DNA from: Rhizomys pruinosus
Taxonomy: Eukaryota > Chordata > Mammalia > Rodentia > Spalacidae
Direction: 5' to 3'
Assembly: GCA_009823505.1 (NCBI GenBank)
Contig: VZQC01010551.1
Coordinates: forward strand, 2,244,668 to 2,308,667
Length of the DNA: 64,000 nucleotides
The position numbers and the translations under genes were made by a program. Shown here piece after piece: positions 21,438 through 32,163 of this stretch (within the stretch, counting starts at the first letter, position 1; every line of letters starts with the position of its first letter). The notes under the pieces are model-generated. The model worked only from the letters and a program-made list of their open reading frames with translations, did no database searches and was not told where the DNA came from.

Positions 21438-21547
21438 TTCCTGAATTTTGTATCTCAAAGACAGTGAATATTTACTTCTCCATTTTCCCATTTGAAGACA
21501 ATGACAATATCACAATTAGTACATTCTTTTGTTGTTGTTTTGTTCGT

Positions 21548-21698
21548 TTTGTTTTGTTTTTGAGAATGGGTCTCTCTGTAGCCCCAGCTGGCCTGGAACT
21601 CACTGTGTAAACCAGGCTAGCTTTGAACCCACAGGGATCCCCGTGCCTCTGTCTCCCGAGTGCTGGGATTAAAGGCCTGTGCCACCATGCCTGGCTAC
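21548..21698 (-). mobile_element. B1 SINE
   Basis: ttttgagaatgggtctctct through tgccaccatgcctggct, after a (GTTTT)n-like A-tail complement. Confidence 0.88.
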
Positions 21699-22194
21699 AA
21701 TGAGTTAATTCTATCAAGCATTGTGATAGGTCCCAAAATGATACAGAGAGCTCTTGGGTGTAGCTTGAGCTATAATATGAACTCCTTGAGGGCAAACATG
21801 ACAGTCATACAGTAGCTAACATTTACAAAGGTGTACACAGTATTTTACCTGTAGCTTTAACTTTTATAACTTCTTTAAAATGTACTTAGATCTTTTTATA
21901 GATGCTGAATGGATAAGCCTATAAAGTGTAAATATAAACCAAGTACCAAGTCTAGGTTTCAAACATTCAGATAATCTGATTTTAGAAATCTAGCTCTAAA
22001 CTGCTAAGTAAATGATATTAATTTTATTTTGTCTCCATCTAGAATCATACCTTGTATTGTGAGATTATTTGCTAATGAGAGAATTATGTTTTGGAAGACC
22101 AGTTGGGTTAGGTAAATGATGGAGACAGGCTTGTTGGAGTTGGAGAGATGGTATGTATGAGATTGTAGAAAAAGCAATGTGTATCACTTTTGAT
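21699..22194. other. Unassigned intron sequence
   Basis: No recognisable repeat or coding signal. Confidence 0.4.
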
Positions 22195-22750
22195 TTTTTT
22201 ACTGGAGGGACCAGCTACTTCTCATCCTTCTAGACTACAGTTTCTCCAAAGGCCCAGGACAGGTAACACTCAGGTCACCTTGAACTGCTCAACCGTGTGA
22301 GAGTTGCAGAGAAAATGTCCACTAAGTACTGGCCACCATCAATCTGGACCAAAACCACCGGGCAGAGCACCCAGAGATGGGAAAGCAGATTCTAACCCAC
22401 CAGCCTGACAGCTGTTCCCAAATACTTTGCCTCCCCCCCATCAGCTCTGAAGCAGATACAGAAGACAGAACAGAGTCCCATTTCCTTATCATAAGCAAAA
22501 GGCTGGAATATTAGTCTGGGCTTCCCAGAATCCCAAGGGACACACAGGTGCCCACTTTGTCCAGAGGCTGTCAATCCTCTGACCTCTTCCCCTGTACCCG
22601 AGGCCCTGCCCCATGGCTATAAATGGGTGGGCCCCAGTCAACATCTTGCCCCTGCCCTGCCCCTGCTCCTGTCCTACCATGTGCCTGCAGGTGGCCCACT
22701 CTGGCAGTCCCACATGGAAGTAAATCATGTTCCTGGAGTGAAAAAAAATA
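22195..22750 (+). repeat. Unidentified LTR-like or retroposed block
   Basis: A GC-balanced block in AT-rich surroundings. It contains a TATA-like ctataaatggg (about 22617) and, at the 3' end, ggaagtaaatcatgttcctg followed by an A-run. This could be a solo LTR of a rodent ERV or a retroposed transcript. I did not recognise the family. Confidence 0.35.
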
Positions 22751-22934
22751 GTCACAATGTTGTATAGCATGTTATTTTTAAATTTCTATTATATTAAAAA
22801 TGACTAAACATTTCATGCAATAAAGACATGTCAAATATCCTTTTTTAAAAAAAAAGAAAAAAAAAGCAGTGTGAATGGCATATTCAGTGGTGAATAGAAT
22901 CATTTGGCTGGGATTGATGCTTAAAATTTTTAAA

Positions 22935-23145
22935 TTACATTTATTTATTTATTCATTCATTCATTCACACGTGTGTGCACACGTGTGACACAGTATGTGC
23001 CATGGTGTTCTTGTGGAGGTCAGAGGACATCTTGTGGTAGTTGCTTTTCTCCCTCTACCATATGGGTCCTGGAGATGGTCTCTGTTAGACTGGCAGTTGG
23101 ACTTGCTGAGCTGTCCTTGCCTACCCTGCAGTTGATGCTTTTGTA
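22935..23145 (-). mobile_element. B3 SINE
   Basis: (TTTA)/(TTCA) tail complement, cacgtgtgtgcacacgtgtg, then gtggaggtcagaggacatct and gtggtagttgcttttctccc, a typical B3 body. The head is degraded. Confidence 0.75.
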
Positions 23146-23761
23146 CCCAGTTGGAAGATAGATGGCATGGCAGTTGAAAGTCTACCACAGTCTTTCTTCT
23201 TTTTGCCAGTATATGTTTGTACTTCATTTTGTGGGTATTAACAAGGGAGCTTTTGTGTTGTTATTGTCATTTGCGTAGAATGGATTGGTTGAAAGTATGA
23301 GAGAAAGGGATGTTGAAGATGTTGAAGACTACTTTATTAGTAAACTGAAATGTTTTTTGTGATAAAATGATTGGTATTCTGAACATAGAAAGGAAACCAT
23401 CTAGAGGAAATAGATGATAAGGCATATTGGTTGTTGAATTTGTAGCAAGGAAAGAGGATGCAGTCATAATTTTATGGCTTCAGATGAAGACAACATTGTG
23501 GGTATGCAGAACTGAACTTGAGATATAGACATATTTTACTATAGAGTTTTATCATCAGATACAACTAAAAATGGTGCTGAGTTTGCTTGTAAAGTTTAAA
23601 ACTACTGTTCTGCAAAGAAAGGAATCCCTCCTGTTAGTGTGTGTTCACCTGTGTGTGCATTTGTGGAGAGGTCTCTTGATAGTATCAGGAGAGAAACCCA
23701 TTTTTTTTTCTCTGTAAAGAGCAAGTCATTTCAGATTTCTTAGTTTTTTTCTTACACCTTT
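23146..23761. other. Unassigned intron sequence
   Basis: AT-rich, with no repeat or coding evidence. Confidence 0.4.
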
Positions 23762-23762
23762 A

Positions 23763-23925
23763 AAAAATTATTTTATGTATATTTCCAACATGTGTGTAAG
23801 TGTACCCATGTCGCACAATGCCTGTGGAGTCAGTTAGCCACCATGCAGGTGCTGGGAAATGAACCTGGGTCCTCTGCAAGAGCAGGTAGTAGTGCTCTTA
23901 ACTGCTGAGCCATCTCTTTAGCCCA
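23763..23925 (-). mobile_element. B2-type SINE with central deletion
   Basis: attattttatgtatatttcc tail complement, ccaccatgcaggtgctggga core and head gagccatctctttagccc. The central body is missing. Confidence 0.8.
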
Positions 23926-24167
23926 GATTCTTAGTTTTTAGGCAACCGGTTAACTGTTCATAGCATTTGAAAGTTCTCTAAGAAACTGAAGGTCAAGTGT
24001 GTTCCCTTAACTTTTTCTCGGTCTACAGTTTAGTAATTTACCTTCTATTTTTCCTCATCGTGTTTTTCTTAATTCTGCTGCTACTAATTTCAGCATTTAG
24101 TTTAGTTTTGGGCGTTTTTATACTCTGACTTTGCTAATTGCTTTGTTTGTTTTCTTTTCTTTTTTTC

Positions 24168-24345
24168 TTTTTTTTTGGTCTTTTCGAGACCTTTTCCAGG
24201 CTAGCTGGGGCAACTGGGTCTCCCAGTAGCCCCAGCTAGCCTGGAACTCTCTCTGTGAACCAGGCTGGCCTTGAACTCACAAAGATCCGCCTGCCTCTGC
24301 CTCCCAAGTGCTAGGATTAAAGGCGTGCGCCACCACGCCCGGCAC
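24168..24345 (-). mobile_element. B1 SINE with a partial internal duplication
   Basis: After tcttttcgagac there is an extra ctttt-ccaggctagctggggcaac segment before the normal tctcccagtagccccagc. The rest is standard and ends at caccacgcccggc. Confidence 0.88.
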
Positions 24346-25088
24346 TTTGTTTGTTTTCTAATATCCATTTCTAATATTCTAAAGTCTGAGCTTAGTCCAG
24401 AGTTTAGATCCTTATACTCCACTGTCTGTCTCTGGACATAACTTCTATTGAACATTAATACAGCTCAAATTAATATGTTCAAAACCGATAGTGTTCTTTA
24501 CCAAACTTTGTCTTGCTGTGGGTATCCCTTTCTCAATGTTATCATATACTCAGTGTTTGAAGCTTGAATTTTGGGTCCTACTCTTTTCTCATCTAACCTA
24601 TATCTAAATCTTGTCATTTCTAGCCTTTATCTTTCATATGTTTTTGCTGTTGCTTGTTTTTTTGTTCAAACTACTATTGTATCCTGTCTACATTGTTTAC
24701 AATTGCCTCCTTAGTGGCCTCTACTTCAGATCTGTAGTCTTTCAGCTCGTAGTTCATGTTATAGTATGAGTGATAACTTGTGATCATATAACTTCTCCCT
24801 TGTCCACATAGTGCTGTTTCTTTAAAATACCTTCCTGTGCTCAGTGATCAGGTCTTGTGTGGCTCTTTAGCCTCTGTCAGTGCTCTTCATTGTAGAGAAC
24901 TTTCTTCCCTCATTGTCTGTCTCTGCATTTCCAGCTCCACATTTCTGCCACACATAACTAATTCTAGTTATCTTCTGGGTCTTAGCTTGAAAGACAAGCC
25001 TTTGCTACTCCCTAGAATAGGTTGCTTTCCTTGCTGACTGCTGTCACCTCCTGTGTCACTTTCTCCTTTTCTGTCTTTTTTGATATTT
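24346..25088. other. Unassigned intron sequence
   Basis: T-rich unique-looking sequence with no coding signal. Confidence 0.4.
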
Positions 25089-25091
25089 TAT

Positions 25092-25175
25092 TATTATTTT
25101 ATATTTTTTTGAGACAGGGTCTCCCTTTAGTCCCAGCTGTCCTGGAGCTCACTCTGTAGACCAGGCTGGCCTTGA
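25092..25175 (-). mobile_element. B1 SINE, truncated
   Basis: gagacagggtctccctttag to gaccaggctggccttga, cut off where a B2 tail begins. Confidence 0.8.
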
Positions 25176-25395
25176 TATTTTATTATTTTCTATTTTATAT
25201 GTATGAATATATTGCCTGCAGATGTGTAAGTGCACCTGTGTTGTACAATGCCTGCAGAAGTCAGAAAAGGGCGTTGAATCTCCTGGAACTGGAGTTACAG
25301 ATGGTTGTTAGCTGCCATGTGGGTGCTGGGAATTGAACTCAGGTCCTCTCCAAGAGCAGCCGTGCTCTTAACTGCTGAGCCATCTCTGCATCCTC
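25176..25395 (-). mobile_element. B2-type SINE
   Basis: attttctattttatatgtat tail complement, gtggcagctaacaac core on the minus strand, and a head ending gagccatctctgcatcc. Confidence 0.85.
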
Positions 25396-25399
25396 TCTT

Positions 25400-25550
25400 T
25401 TTTGATTTTTGAGACAGGGTCTTACTATGTAGCCTTAGCTGTTATAGAACTTGCTATGTAGATCATGCTGGCCTCAAACTCACAGAGATCGGCCTACCTC
25501 TGCCTCCTGAGTGCTGGGATTAAAGTTATGCCCCACCATGCCTGGACAGT
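25400..25550 (-). mobile_element. B1 SINE
   Basis: ttttgagacagggtcttact to ccccaccatgcctggac. Confidence 0.88.
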
Positions 25551-25652
25551 TGTTTTTTTTTTTTTAACCCTGCTTTACTTGGCTTCACTTGTTCGTGATT
25601 AGACCAAGGACTTAACTCATACTGGGCAGGTGCTACGCTCCTAGCCCATGTC

Positions 25653-25808
25653 TTTTTTTTTTAGTATTTTTTGAGACAGGGTCTCCCTGTAGCCCCAGCC
25701 GTCCTGGAACTCACTCTGTAGACCAGGCTGGCCTTGAACTCACAAAGATCCACCTGCCTTTGCCTCCCAAGTGCTAGGATTAAAGGCCTGGGCCACCAGG
25801 CCTGGCTC
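25653..25808 (-). mobile_element. B1 SINE with target-site duplication
   Basis: Full-length copy between two agcccatgtctt words (about 25641 and 25808). Confidence 0.92.
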
Positions 25809-25865
25809 CAGCCCATGTCTTCTTTAGACTCTAAACTGGAATTTGTGTCTCTCATTATCTAATTT

Positions 25866-26565
25866 TCTTTTTTTTTTTATTTGTTTATTTTTAAGGGATT
25901 CTACAATATAATAACATAGTTGTTTTCAGATAACATTGATGTTACTCAGTTTGCCGTACAATTAGGTAATTGGTGCATTTTGAAAGTATCTATGTCCAAA
26001 TTTTGAACAACCCAAGGTTCCCATAGTCCAGTTGGAGAAGCTTGTATGCACAGGCATGTTGATCAATTAGGAGTCCAGACTATATTGCTGTAGTCTCATG
26101 ATTCACCCCTATCTCTCCGCAGCCCTTACAATCTACCACGCCTCCTCTTCTGCAGTTTGTTCCCTGGGCTTTGGGAAAGGGGCACAAGTGGGTGAGAAGA
26201 AAACAGTCTAATTTCTTTGGAGTTGTCATTTTGGACTCCAGTCTGTTCAGGTTGTTTCCCTTCACGGATTGACAGCTTTCCCAGTGATACCCTTTTTAGT
26301 CATACTAACAAAGCACAAGCTATTGGATGTACAGGCATTTAAGCAGTACCACTTATTATGTCAAGCTAAGCTGTGAGCATAGACACAGATGCTTGGATGG
26401 TATGCTAATCCGCAAACTGTGGTTTCTCTATAAAGGGTGACAAGTTCTTATTGTGGCTTATAACATCTCCTAACCACCAGAGGACATAAGCTTGTGGCAT
26501 CTGCTGTGAGTTATTCCTCCAAGGAGAGAGCTAATAGCCAATTAGATTTGGGATATATAATTATC
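25866..26565 (-). mobile_element. Fragment related to the 13.3-19.3 kb provirus interior
   Basis: From about 25985 to 26565 it matches 13575-14400 of the provirus (for example ggttcccatagtccagttgg, gtctcatgattcacccc, accaccagagg / cttgtggcat). On the minus strand its end is aagggattct-like sequence plus an A-rich tract (25868-25900). No LTR adjoins it. Upstream of the shared part it differs from the provirus but agrees with the 58.7 kb copy. Confidence 0.7.
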
Positions 26566-26844
26566 TAATTTTCAGTCAAGCACTCATTCTCTGGTTACTT
26601 GATTAGTGTTTGGGAAATAAATGAGTTGTAGTACATTTCAACCCTTTTTCTCTGTTGGAAAGAGATGCTTGATTGTCATTCTGAAAAAATCTGGCATTAA
26701 TTTCTGAGAATACAAAAGAATCGGACTAGAAGTTGACTAGTAGCTTACACACAATGGGCAGAATGTGAAGAGCAGAGAGGTACTTATCAATGACTTGAGA
26801 GTTAAAAGAAAATGAACTCTCAGCATAGAAGTGAGGAAGTAGAT
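26566..26844. other. Unassigned intron sequence
   Basis: No recognisable feature. Confidence 0.4.
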
Positions 26845-26860
26845 AAGAAGCCCCAACCTT

Positions 26861-26936
26861 TGCACGACACGGGTGCACAAACCTACATTCAGACAGTACA
26901 TTCATACACATAAAAAAAAAAAATTAAGAAAAAAAA
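26861..26936 (+). mobile_element. 5'-truncated B2 SINE with perfect target-site duplication
   Basis: Only the last part of B2 (tgcacgacacgggtgcacaa ... tacattcatacacataaaaa) is present. Both flanks carry aagaagccccaacctt (about 26845-26860 and 26936-26951). It shows that a B2 lacking its promoter end integrated by the L1 machinery. Confidence 0.93.
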
Positions 26937-26951
26937 GAAGCCCCAACCTTA

Positions 26952-27370
26952 ACTGAGGGACTATTGGCAACTAACTATGGGGCACTAGAGAGTTGGTTTT
27001 CTTTAAGTGTGTGACACTAGATAGGTTAACCAGGGTCCAGTGGAAGGACCCACACCTAAAGACATTTGGGGACACAAACTTGGTTCCATAGGCCTTAATA
27101 TATGTAATACAGTATATAAAAACCTTCAGGAATATGTAAGAGGGGTGCAGATAGGGACGAGGGCTTAAATATGTTTAAAATATATGTGTGAAACTCACAA
27201 AAAAAAAATAGGATGGAGAGCAGTAGAGAAAGATTTGACTTCATCCTCTGGCCTCCACATACTTATGCACATGTGTATGCACATGTACACACGTATACCA
27301 TTCATACACATACACCACCACCACCACTGCCGCCTCCGCCGCTGCCGCCATCAATACTAGGCAACAAAGG
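26952..27370. other. Unassigned sequence with possible L1 tail and a CCA/GCC repeat
   Basis: About 27090-27205 ends in an A-run and may be an L1 3' end. At 27313-27352 is a short accaccaccaccactgccgc/ccgccgctgccgcc tract. Confidence 0.4.
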
Positions 27371-27375
27371 TATAC

Positions 27376-27555
27376 ACTTTTCTTTCTTTCTTTCTTTTTT
27401 TTTTTTTTTGTCTTTTCGAGACAGGGTCTCCCTGTAGCCCCAGGTGTCCTGGACTCACTCTGTAGCCGAGGCTGGCCTTGAACTCACAAAGATCCGCCTG
27501 CCTCTGCCTCCCAAGTGCTAGGATTAAAGGAGTGCGCCACCACGCCCAGCTCACA
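27376..27555 (-). mobile_element. B1 SINE with (TTTC)n tail
   Basis: The tail complement is (TTTC)n plus a T-run. The body runs from gtcttttcgagacagggtct to caccacgcccagc. Confidence 0.92.
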
Positions 27556-27820
27556 CTTTCAGAGATGTAGGGTGAGTGAGTTCTGTGGAGTGTTTGAGCA
27601 TTTATAGCTATCCTAAGAATCTGTTTCAAGTGTAGATCCCTTGTTAAGTGTTCTTATCACAATAAAATAAAATTGAAAAAGGGGGGAAAAAAGGAAATGA
27701 ACTGTGTGCATAACATAATTATGGAATAATACCTGACTAATACTGAGTCGTCAGAATTATTATTTTACATATACTAACCTCAAAAATATGAAGATTTTCA
27801 TTATATTGTCAAAATAGAAT
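27556..27820. other. Unassigned AT-rich intron sequence
   Basis: A-rich block at about 27660-27695; otherwise nothing recognisable. Confidence 0.4.
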
Positions 27821-27824
27821 ATTT

Positions 27825-28105
27825 TATCCAGGTATACTCAAGAGATACAAGCAGCAGGGGGATCTTTGTGAGATGGAGGCCAGCCTGGTCTACATAGTTC
27901 CAGGCCAGCTGGGGCTACAGGGAGAGCTATCTCAAAAAGACTTTTAGAATGCAGGGCGTGGTGTCACATGCCTTTAATCTTAACACTGGGGGTGGGGTGG
28001 GGGGCAGAGGCAGGTGGATCTTTGTGAGTTCAAGGCCAGTGAGTTCCAGGCTACCTGGGGCTATAGGGAGACCCTGTCTCAAAAAAACCCCAAAAACAAC
28101 AAAAA
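27825..28105 (+). mobile_element. Two adjacent B1 SINEs
   Basis: The first (27830-27942) lacks its 5' end. The second (27955-28105) runs from gcagggcgtggtgtcacatg to a caaaaacaac tail and has a G-rich interruption (about 27986-28003). Confidence 0.85.
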
Positions 28106-28117
28106 AAAGGATTTTAA

Positions 28118-28119
<2 letters not shown>

Positions 28120-28168
<49 letters not shown>

Positions 28169-28205
28169 TTTAATATATATTTAATATATGTATATATTAA
28201 AAATA
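28120..28205. repeat. (AT)n and TTTAATATA-rich repeat
   Basis: About 20 AT units followed by variant tatatttaat repeats. It follows the B1 tail. Confidence 0.9.
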
Positions 28206-28481
28206 TATTTTTTTTACAAAACTGTTAATCAGCAGTAAATTGGGTATGGGAAGGTAAGTGGTTTACTCCAGAATAACACTATCATGGACAGAATTCATTG
28301 TTCAGAAGATGGTATAGTTAAGTACAATGTAATTACCTGTAATTACCACTTTTTTAGTAAAATGATTTTTTTTTTATATATAGAATTGTGAGTAAAAATA
28401 TGTTGTATAATACACAGTGGAAAGATTACATAATCAGGAGGTCTTAGTGAATATATTTGTGATTTAATTATACATACACAT

Positions 28482-28815
28482 AGTTGAATATTTTATGTAT
28501 ATGAGGTGTATTGCCTGCATGTACATAAGTGACCATTGTTGTTCAGTGCCTGTGGGGGTCACAAGAGGGCATTGGATCCCCTGGAATTGCTTTTTTATTT
28601 ATTTTTATTTTTATTTTTATGTGTGTTTACCTGCCTGTATGTAAGTGGACTCATGTCATATAATGCCCAATGCCTGAAGAGGCCAGAAGAGGACATGGAT
28701 CTCCTGGAATTGGAATTACCGATGGTTGATAGCCACCATGTGTGTGCTGTGAGCTGAACTCAGGTCCTCTGCAAGAGCAGTCACTGCTTTTAACCACTGG
28801 GTCATATCTCTAGCC
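28482..28815 (-). mobile_element. Two B2-type SINEs, one interrupting the other
   Basis: 28482-28588 is a B2 tail-side fragment (ggcattggatcccctggaat). It is broken by a second, nearly complete but diverged B2 (28590-28815) ending tgggtcatatctctagcc. Confidence 0.75.
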
Positions 28816-28954
28816 TATGAATTCTTGATCTTAATGAGAGGAGTAAAATCTGTATTAGTTTCATCATCTCCATCTAAAAGTAAAGGTTTGGGCTAGATGC
28901 TGAATGTTCTTTGTAAATTGCTTAATATTTTATAGTTGTGAAGGTTAGATTTTT

Positions 28955-29090
28955 TTTTTTTCTTTTGTGGGGCAGAGTTTTATGTTGTAGCTTAGACCTG
29001 CCCTGGAACTCATTATGGAGCCCAAGCTGGCTTTGAACTTAGGGCAAGCCTTCTGCTTCAGTGTCCTGAGTGAAGAATTACAGACAGAAG
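28955..29090 (-). mobile_element. Old B1 SINE
   Basis: ggggcagagttttatgttgt, gccctggaactcattatgga and caagctggctttgaactta keep B1 order but are heavily diverged. Confidence 0.65.
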
Positions 29091-29184
29091 CCAAACTGAC
29101 TTAGCTTATGTGTCTGTTGTCTTGTGGGAGATGGAAAGATGCTTGTCATGCTGACCACCTCTCTTGTCTTTCTCCATGTCTCTT

Positions 29185-29380
29185 AAAATAAAAGTTTTTT
29201 TTGTGTGTATGTGTATGATATATGTGCATATTCACATGTAAATGTGCGAACTCTGGTACCGGGGTGTGGATGTTGAGATAACAACATGCCGTGCTGGCTT
29301 TAGTGGGTTCTGGGGATCTGATCTCAGGTCCTTGTGCTTGCTAAGCACTTTACCCACTGAGCCATCTTGCCAGCCTCCCT
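29185..29380 (-). mobile_element. B3-type SINE
   Basis: GTGTATGTGTATG-rich start, gttctggggatctgatctca and a head ending gagccatcttgccagcc. Confidence 0.7.
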
Positions 29381-30410
29381 GCTGGGGTTTCTATTTGGTC
29401 TCTCACGAAAGCACTAGAGCTTCTTTTGGGCTTTGGATACCTGAACTGGTTCCTCATGGCATGTTAGATTAATTAACACACAAACAAACATGTGAGCACA
29501 GTTCAAACAATATGTGTGTACAGACTTGTTTGCTTGAAAATTTTCATTTAGAGAATTGAATTTATCATGGAAAGGAGGCCCTCTAAGAGGAGTTGGCCAT
29601 GTTTTTTTCTAGCAGATACTGGAAGCCATGGGCATTGCCACGATCTGTGGGCTGCTCCACTGCCACATCAGGGAGGAGAGCATCTTGGTTAACTTCAGTT
29701 GCAAGTCATCTCAGTCCTTGACTTCAGTCAGGGGAGCCGCTGAAGGGCTTACTCAATGGAACGTGAGGATATTATCCTCTAAAGTGGATCCTCTGCCATG
29801 CTACCATGGTAGGTCAACTGCTGTCTGGTTTCCCATGATCCTTCTGTACCATATTGTATGACAAGGTGTTTCTTTTGAACCTTATGAAATAAGCATCAGG
29901 GGCCAAGTTCTTTTCTTCAAGCAGAGGTTCTCTTCAAAATTTGAGTATCTCATTAGATGGTGGTTAGCTTTGAGACCATCATCTGGGCCATCTTTATAAG
30001 AAATACAGGATCATCCATGGATGTAAGATGCTGGTCTTCTTGCTCCAGGAAACTGCTGAGATTAATTACCAATAGATTGTCTACAGCTAGCTTTGCTGCC
30101 AGGACCTTCTCTCCCTTTCGGATGCTTGAAGCAGGAGAAGATTACCACTGATATTGCCTGATACAGGAATGACATTCACAACTTATTCCAGACCCTAGGT
30201 CCTTGGAGGCTGCTTCCTAGGAACAGGAAAGAGTCCATTTCAGTTGTCCTGCCACTCTTTCTTCACTGGGGCTCCTTGTCTATGTGTGATGGTGGATGGC
30301 TCTGTGGACAATGGGGAAGGGACATTGCTGACTTTTATACACATAAAGCAGTTCTGAGTTGGATGCAGTCTGAGGCAAGAAGATTAAGAGTTCAGGTGGG
30401 CTACTTAGCA
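29381..30410. other. Long low-repeat stretch, possibly a processed pseudogene
   Basis: About 1 kb with balanced composition and no SINE, unusual for this intron. Short open frames occur on both strands (for example 29628-29861 + and 29957-30151 +). On the minus strand a stretch near 29950-30130 reads GEKVLAAKLAVDNLLVINLS, which looks protein-like but is followed by stops. I could not name a parent gene. Confidence 0.3.
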
Positions 30411-30480
30411 AGTTGGAGGCAAGAAAGAAGGGGGGAGAGGAGAGAGAGATGAATAGAGAGAGGGAGAAAGAAGGAAAGGC
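30411..30480. repeat. GA-rich simple repeat
   Basis: gaggagagagagatgaatag / agagagggagaaagaaggaa. Confidence 0.8.
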
Positions 30481-30483
30481 AAT

Positions 30484-30665
30484 TAATAATGTTTAGTATT
30501 GGGTGTTTGTGAGCATGTATATCCCATGGTGAGCATGTGAAAGGCAGACGATAACGTTCGTTCAGGAGGTGGTTCTCTTCCCAGCATGGATTCCAGAGCC
30601 TGAACTCAAGTTGTTAGGCTTGTGCAGGTAAGCGCTTTAATCTGTTGAGCCGATTTGGTGACCCA
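30484..30665 (-). mobile_element. B3-type SINE
   Basis: ggtgtttgtgagcatgtata, tgagcatgtgaaaggcagac and a head ending gagccgatttggtgacccaa. It is diverged. Confidence 0.55.
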
Positions 30666-31052
30666 AGAAATTATAATACTAGATAGATTGCCTTCTGGAT
30701 CTTCCCCTTCTTCCCCCCCCCCCCCATTCCTGTGTGTACTCTTTTTAATTCCCCNAAAAAAACAATCTCACTCCACTAGCACAAGATGAGTGGGCCTGCA
30801 TTGATTATAGTGGCTGATAGCTTCTTTAGGCTTCAGGGCATCCTCTTACATGCCATGCTTTCTTCAAGGTGGATCTGCATATTAAGAAAGTGGATGTGCT
30901 TCTTGGTTTTGATGCCAATCCTCTGTCAGATAAATCTTCATGAAATTCTTGAAGATGATGTCTTTCTGTACCAGACCGACTCCATATGTGGGTCTCTGCC
31001 TGCTGGTCTTTTATAGGTGAAATACTGTATAGAGAAATAAAACACCATATTC
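30666..31052. other. Unassigned sequence with a C-run and a single N
   Basis: C-run at about 30713-30725 and one N at 30755 next to an A-run. The block 30786-31020 has a 76-codon + frame and, like 29.4-30.4 kb, looks non-SINE; it may be part of the same old retroposed sequence. Confidence 0.35.
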
Positions 31053-31056
31053 TTTT

Positions 31057-31275
31057 TAAAAAATATCTTATTTATTATTTTATGTGCATGGGCTGCATGT
31101 ATGTAAGTGTACCCATGTCATACAGTGCCCACAGATGACAGAAGGAGGCATCAGATCTCCTGGAACTGGAGTTATGGACAGTTGTTAGCTGCCATGTATG
31201 TGCTGGGACTTGAACCCGAGTCCTCTGCAAGAGTAGTCAGTGCTCTTAACCGCTCAGCCCTCTCTCCAGCCCAAG
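31057..31275 (-). mobile_element. B2-type SINE
   Basis: atcttatttattattttatg tail complement to a head ending gccctctctccagccc. Confidence 0.85.
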
Positions 31276-31329
31276 ATTGTACTCTTTTTAAAATGCTTGG
31301 TTTTTCTAAAATAAAAGTCTTTTGTCTTT

Positions 31330-31710
31330 TTTAAATTAATTAATTAATTAATTAATTAAATTTATTTTTGGTGTTTTTGAGACAGGGTCTCCCTGTAGCC
31401 CCAGCTGGCCTGGAACTCACTCTGTAGACTAGGCTGGCCTTGAATTCAAAGATCCACCTGCCTCCGCCTGCCTCTGCCTCCCAAGTGCTGAGATTAAAGG
31501 CATGCAGCACCATACCTGGCTTAAAATTTTTTATTTATTTATTTTATTTTTAATTATTTTCATTTTTTGATATAGGGTTTCACTATGTAGCCCTAGCTGG
31601 TCTGGAACTCACTGTGAAGACAATCCCAGGCTGGCCTTGATTTCACAGCAATCTTCCTGTCTCTGCCTCCTGAATCCTGGGAGTAAAGGCATATGCCGCC
31701 ACCACTCCTA
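31330..31710 (-). mobile_element. (TTAA)n followed by two B1 SINEs
   Basis: 31333-31360 is (ATTA)n. 31370-31522 is a B1 with a short duplication (cctgcctccgcctgcctctg). 31555-31710 is an older B1 (tgatatagggtttcactatg ... gccgccaccactcctagct). Confidence 0.82.
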
Positions 31711-31717
31711 GCTCTAT

Positions 31718-31748
<31 letters not shown>

Positions 31749-31838
31749 CTTATTTATTTATTTATTGTCTTTTTGAGACAGGGTCTTTTGTAGTCCCAGC
31801 TGGCCTGGAACTCCCTATGTAGACCAGGCTGGCCTTGA
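31711..31838 (-). mobile_element. (TTTA)n and truncated B1
   Basis: About 13 TTTA units, then ctttttgagacagggtcttt to accaggctggccttgaa, where a B2 tail interrupts. Confidence 0.82.
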
Positions 31839-31839
31839 A

Positions 31840-32062
31840 TTTAAAATGTTTTATTATTTTTATTTTATGTATATGAGTGTCTTGCCTGCATTTAAAGCAT
31901 ACTACAAGTGCTACAATGCCCATGGAGGCCAAAAGAGGGCATCAGGTTCCCTGGAACTGGAATTACAGATGGTTCTTAGTTGTCATGTAGGTGCTGGGAA
32001 CTGAACACAGGTCCTGTGGAAGAACAAGTGCTTTTAACCACTAAGCCTTCTCTCTAGCTCCC
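31840..32062 (-). mobile_element. B2-type SINE
   Basis: aaaatgttttattatttttattt tail region, gaggccaaaagagggcatca, head ending aagccttctctctagctcc. Confidence 0.8.
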
Positions 32063-32094
32063 TTTTGGTTTTAAAAAAACTTATATTTTATTTA

Positions 32095-32121
32095 CATGTG
32101 TGTGTGTGCGTGCGTGCGTGC

Positions 32122-32162
<41 letters not shown>
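32095..32162. repeat. (TG)n with (CGTG)n interior
   Basis: tgtgtgtgtgcgtgcgtgcg then a long TG run. This Z-DNA-prone alternation is common in rodents. Confidence 0.9.
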
Positions 32163-32163
<1 letters not shown>

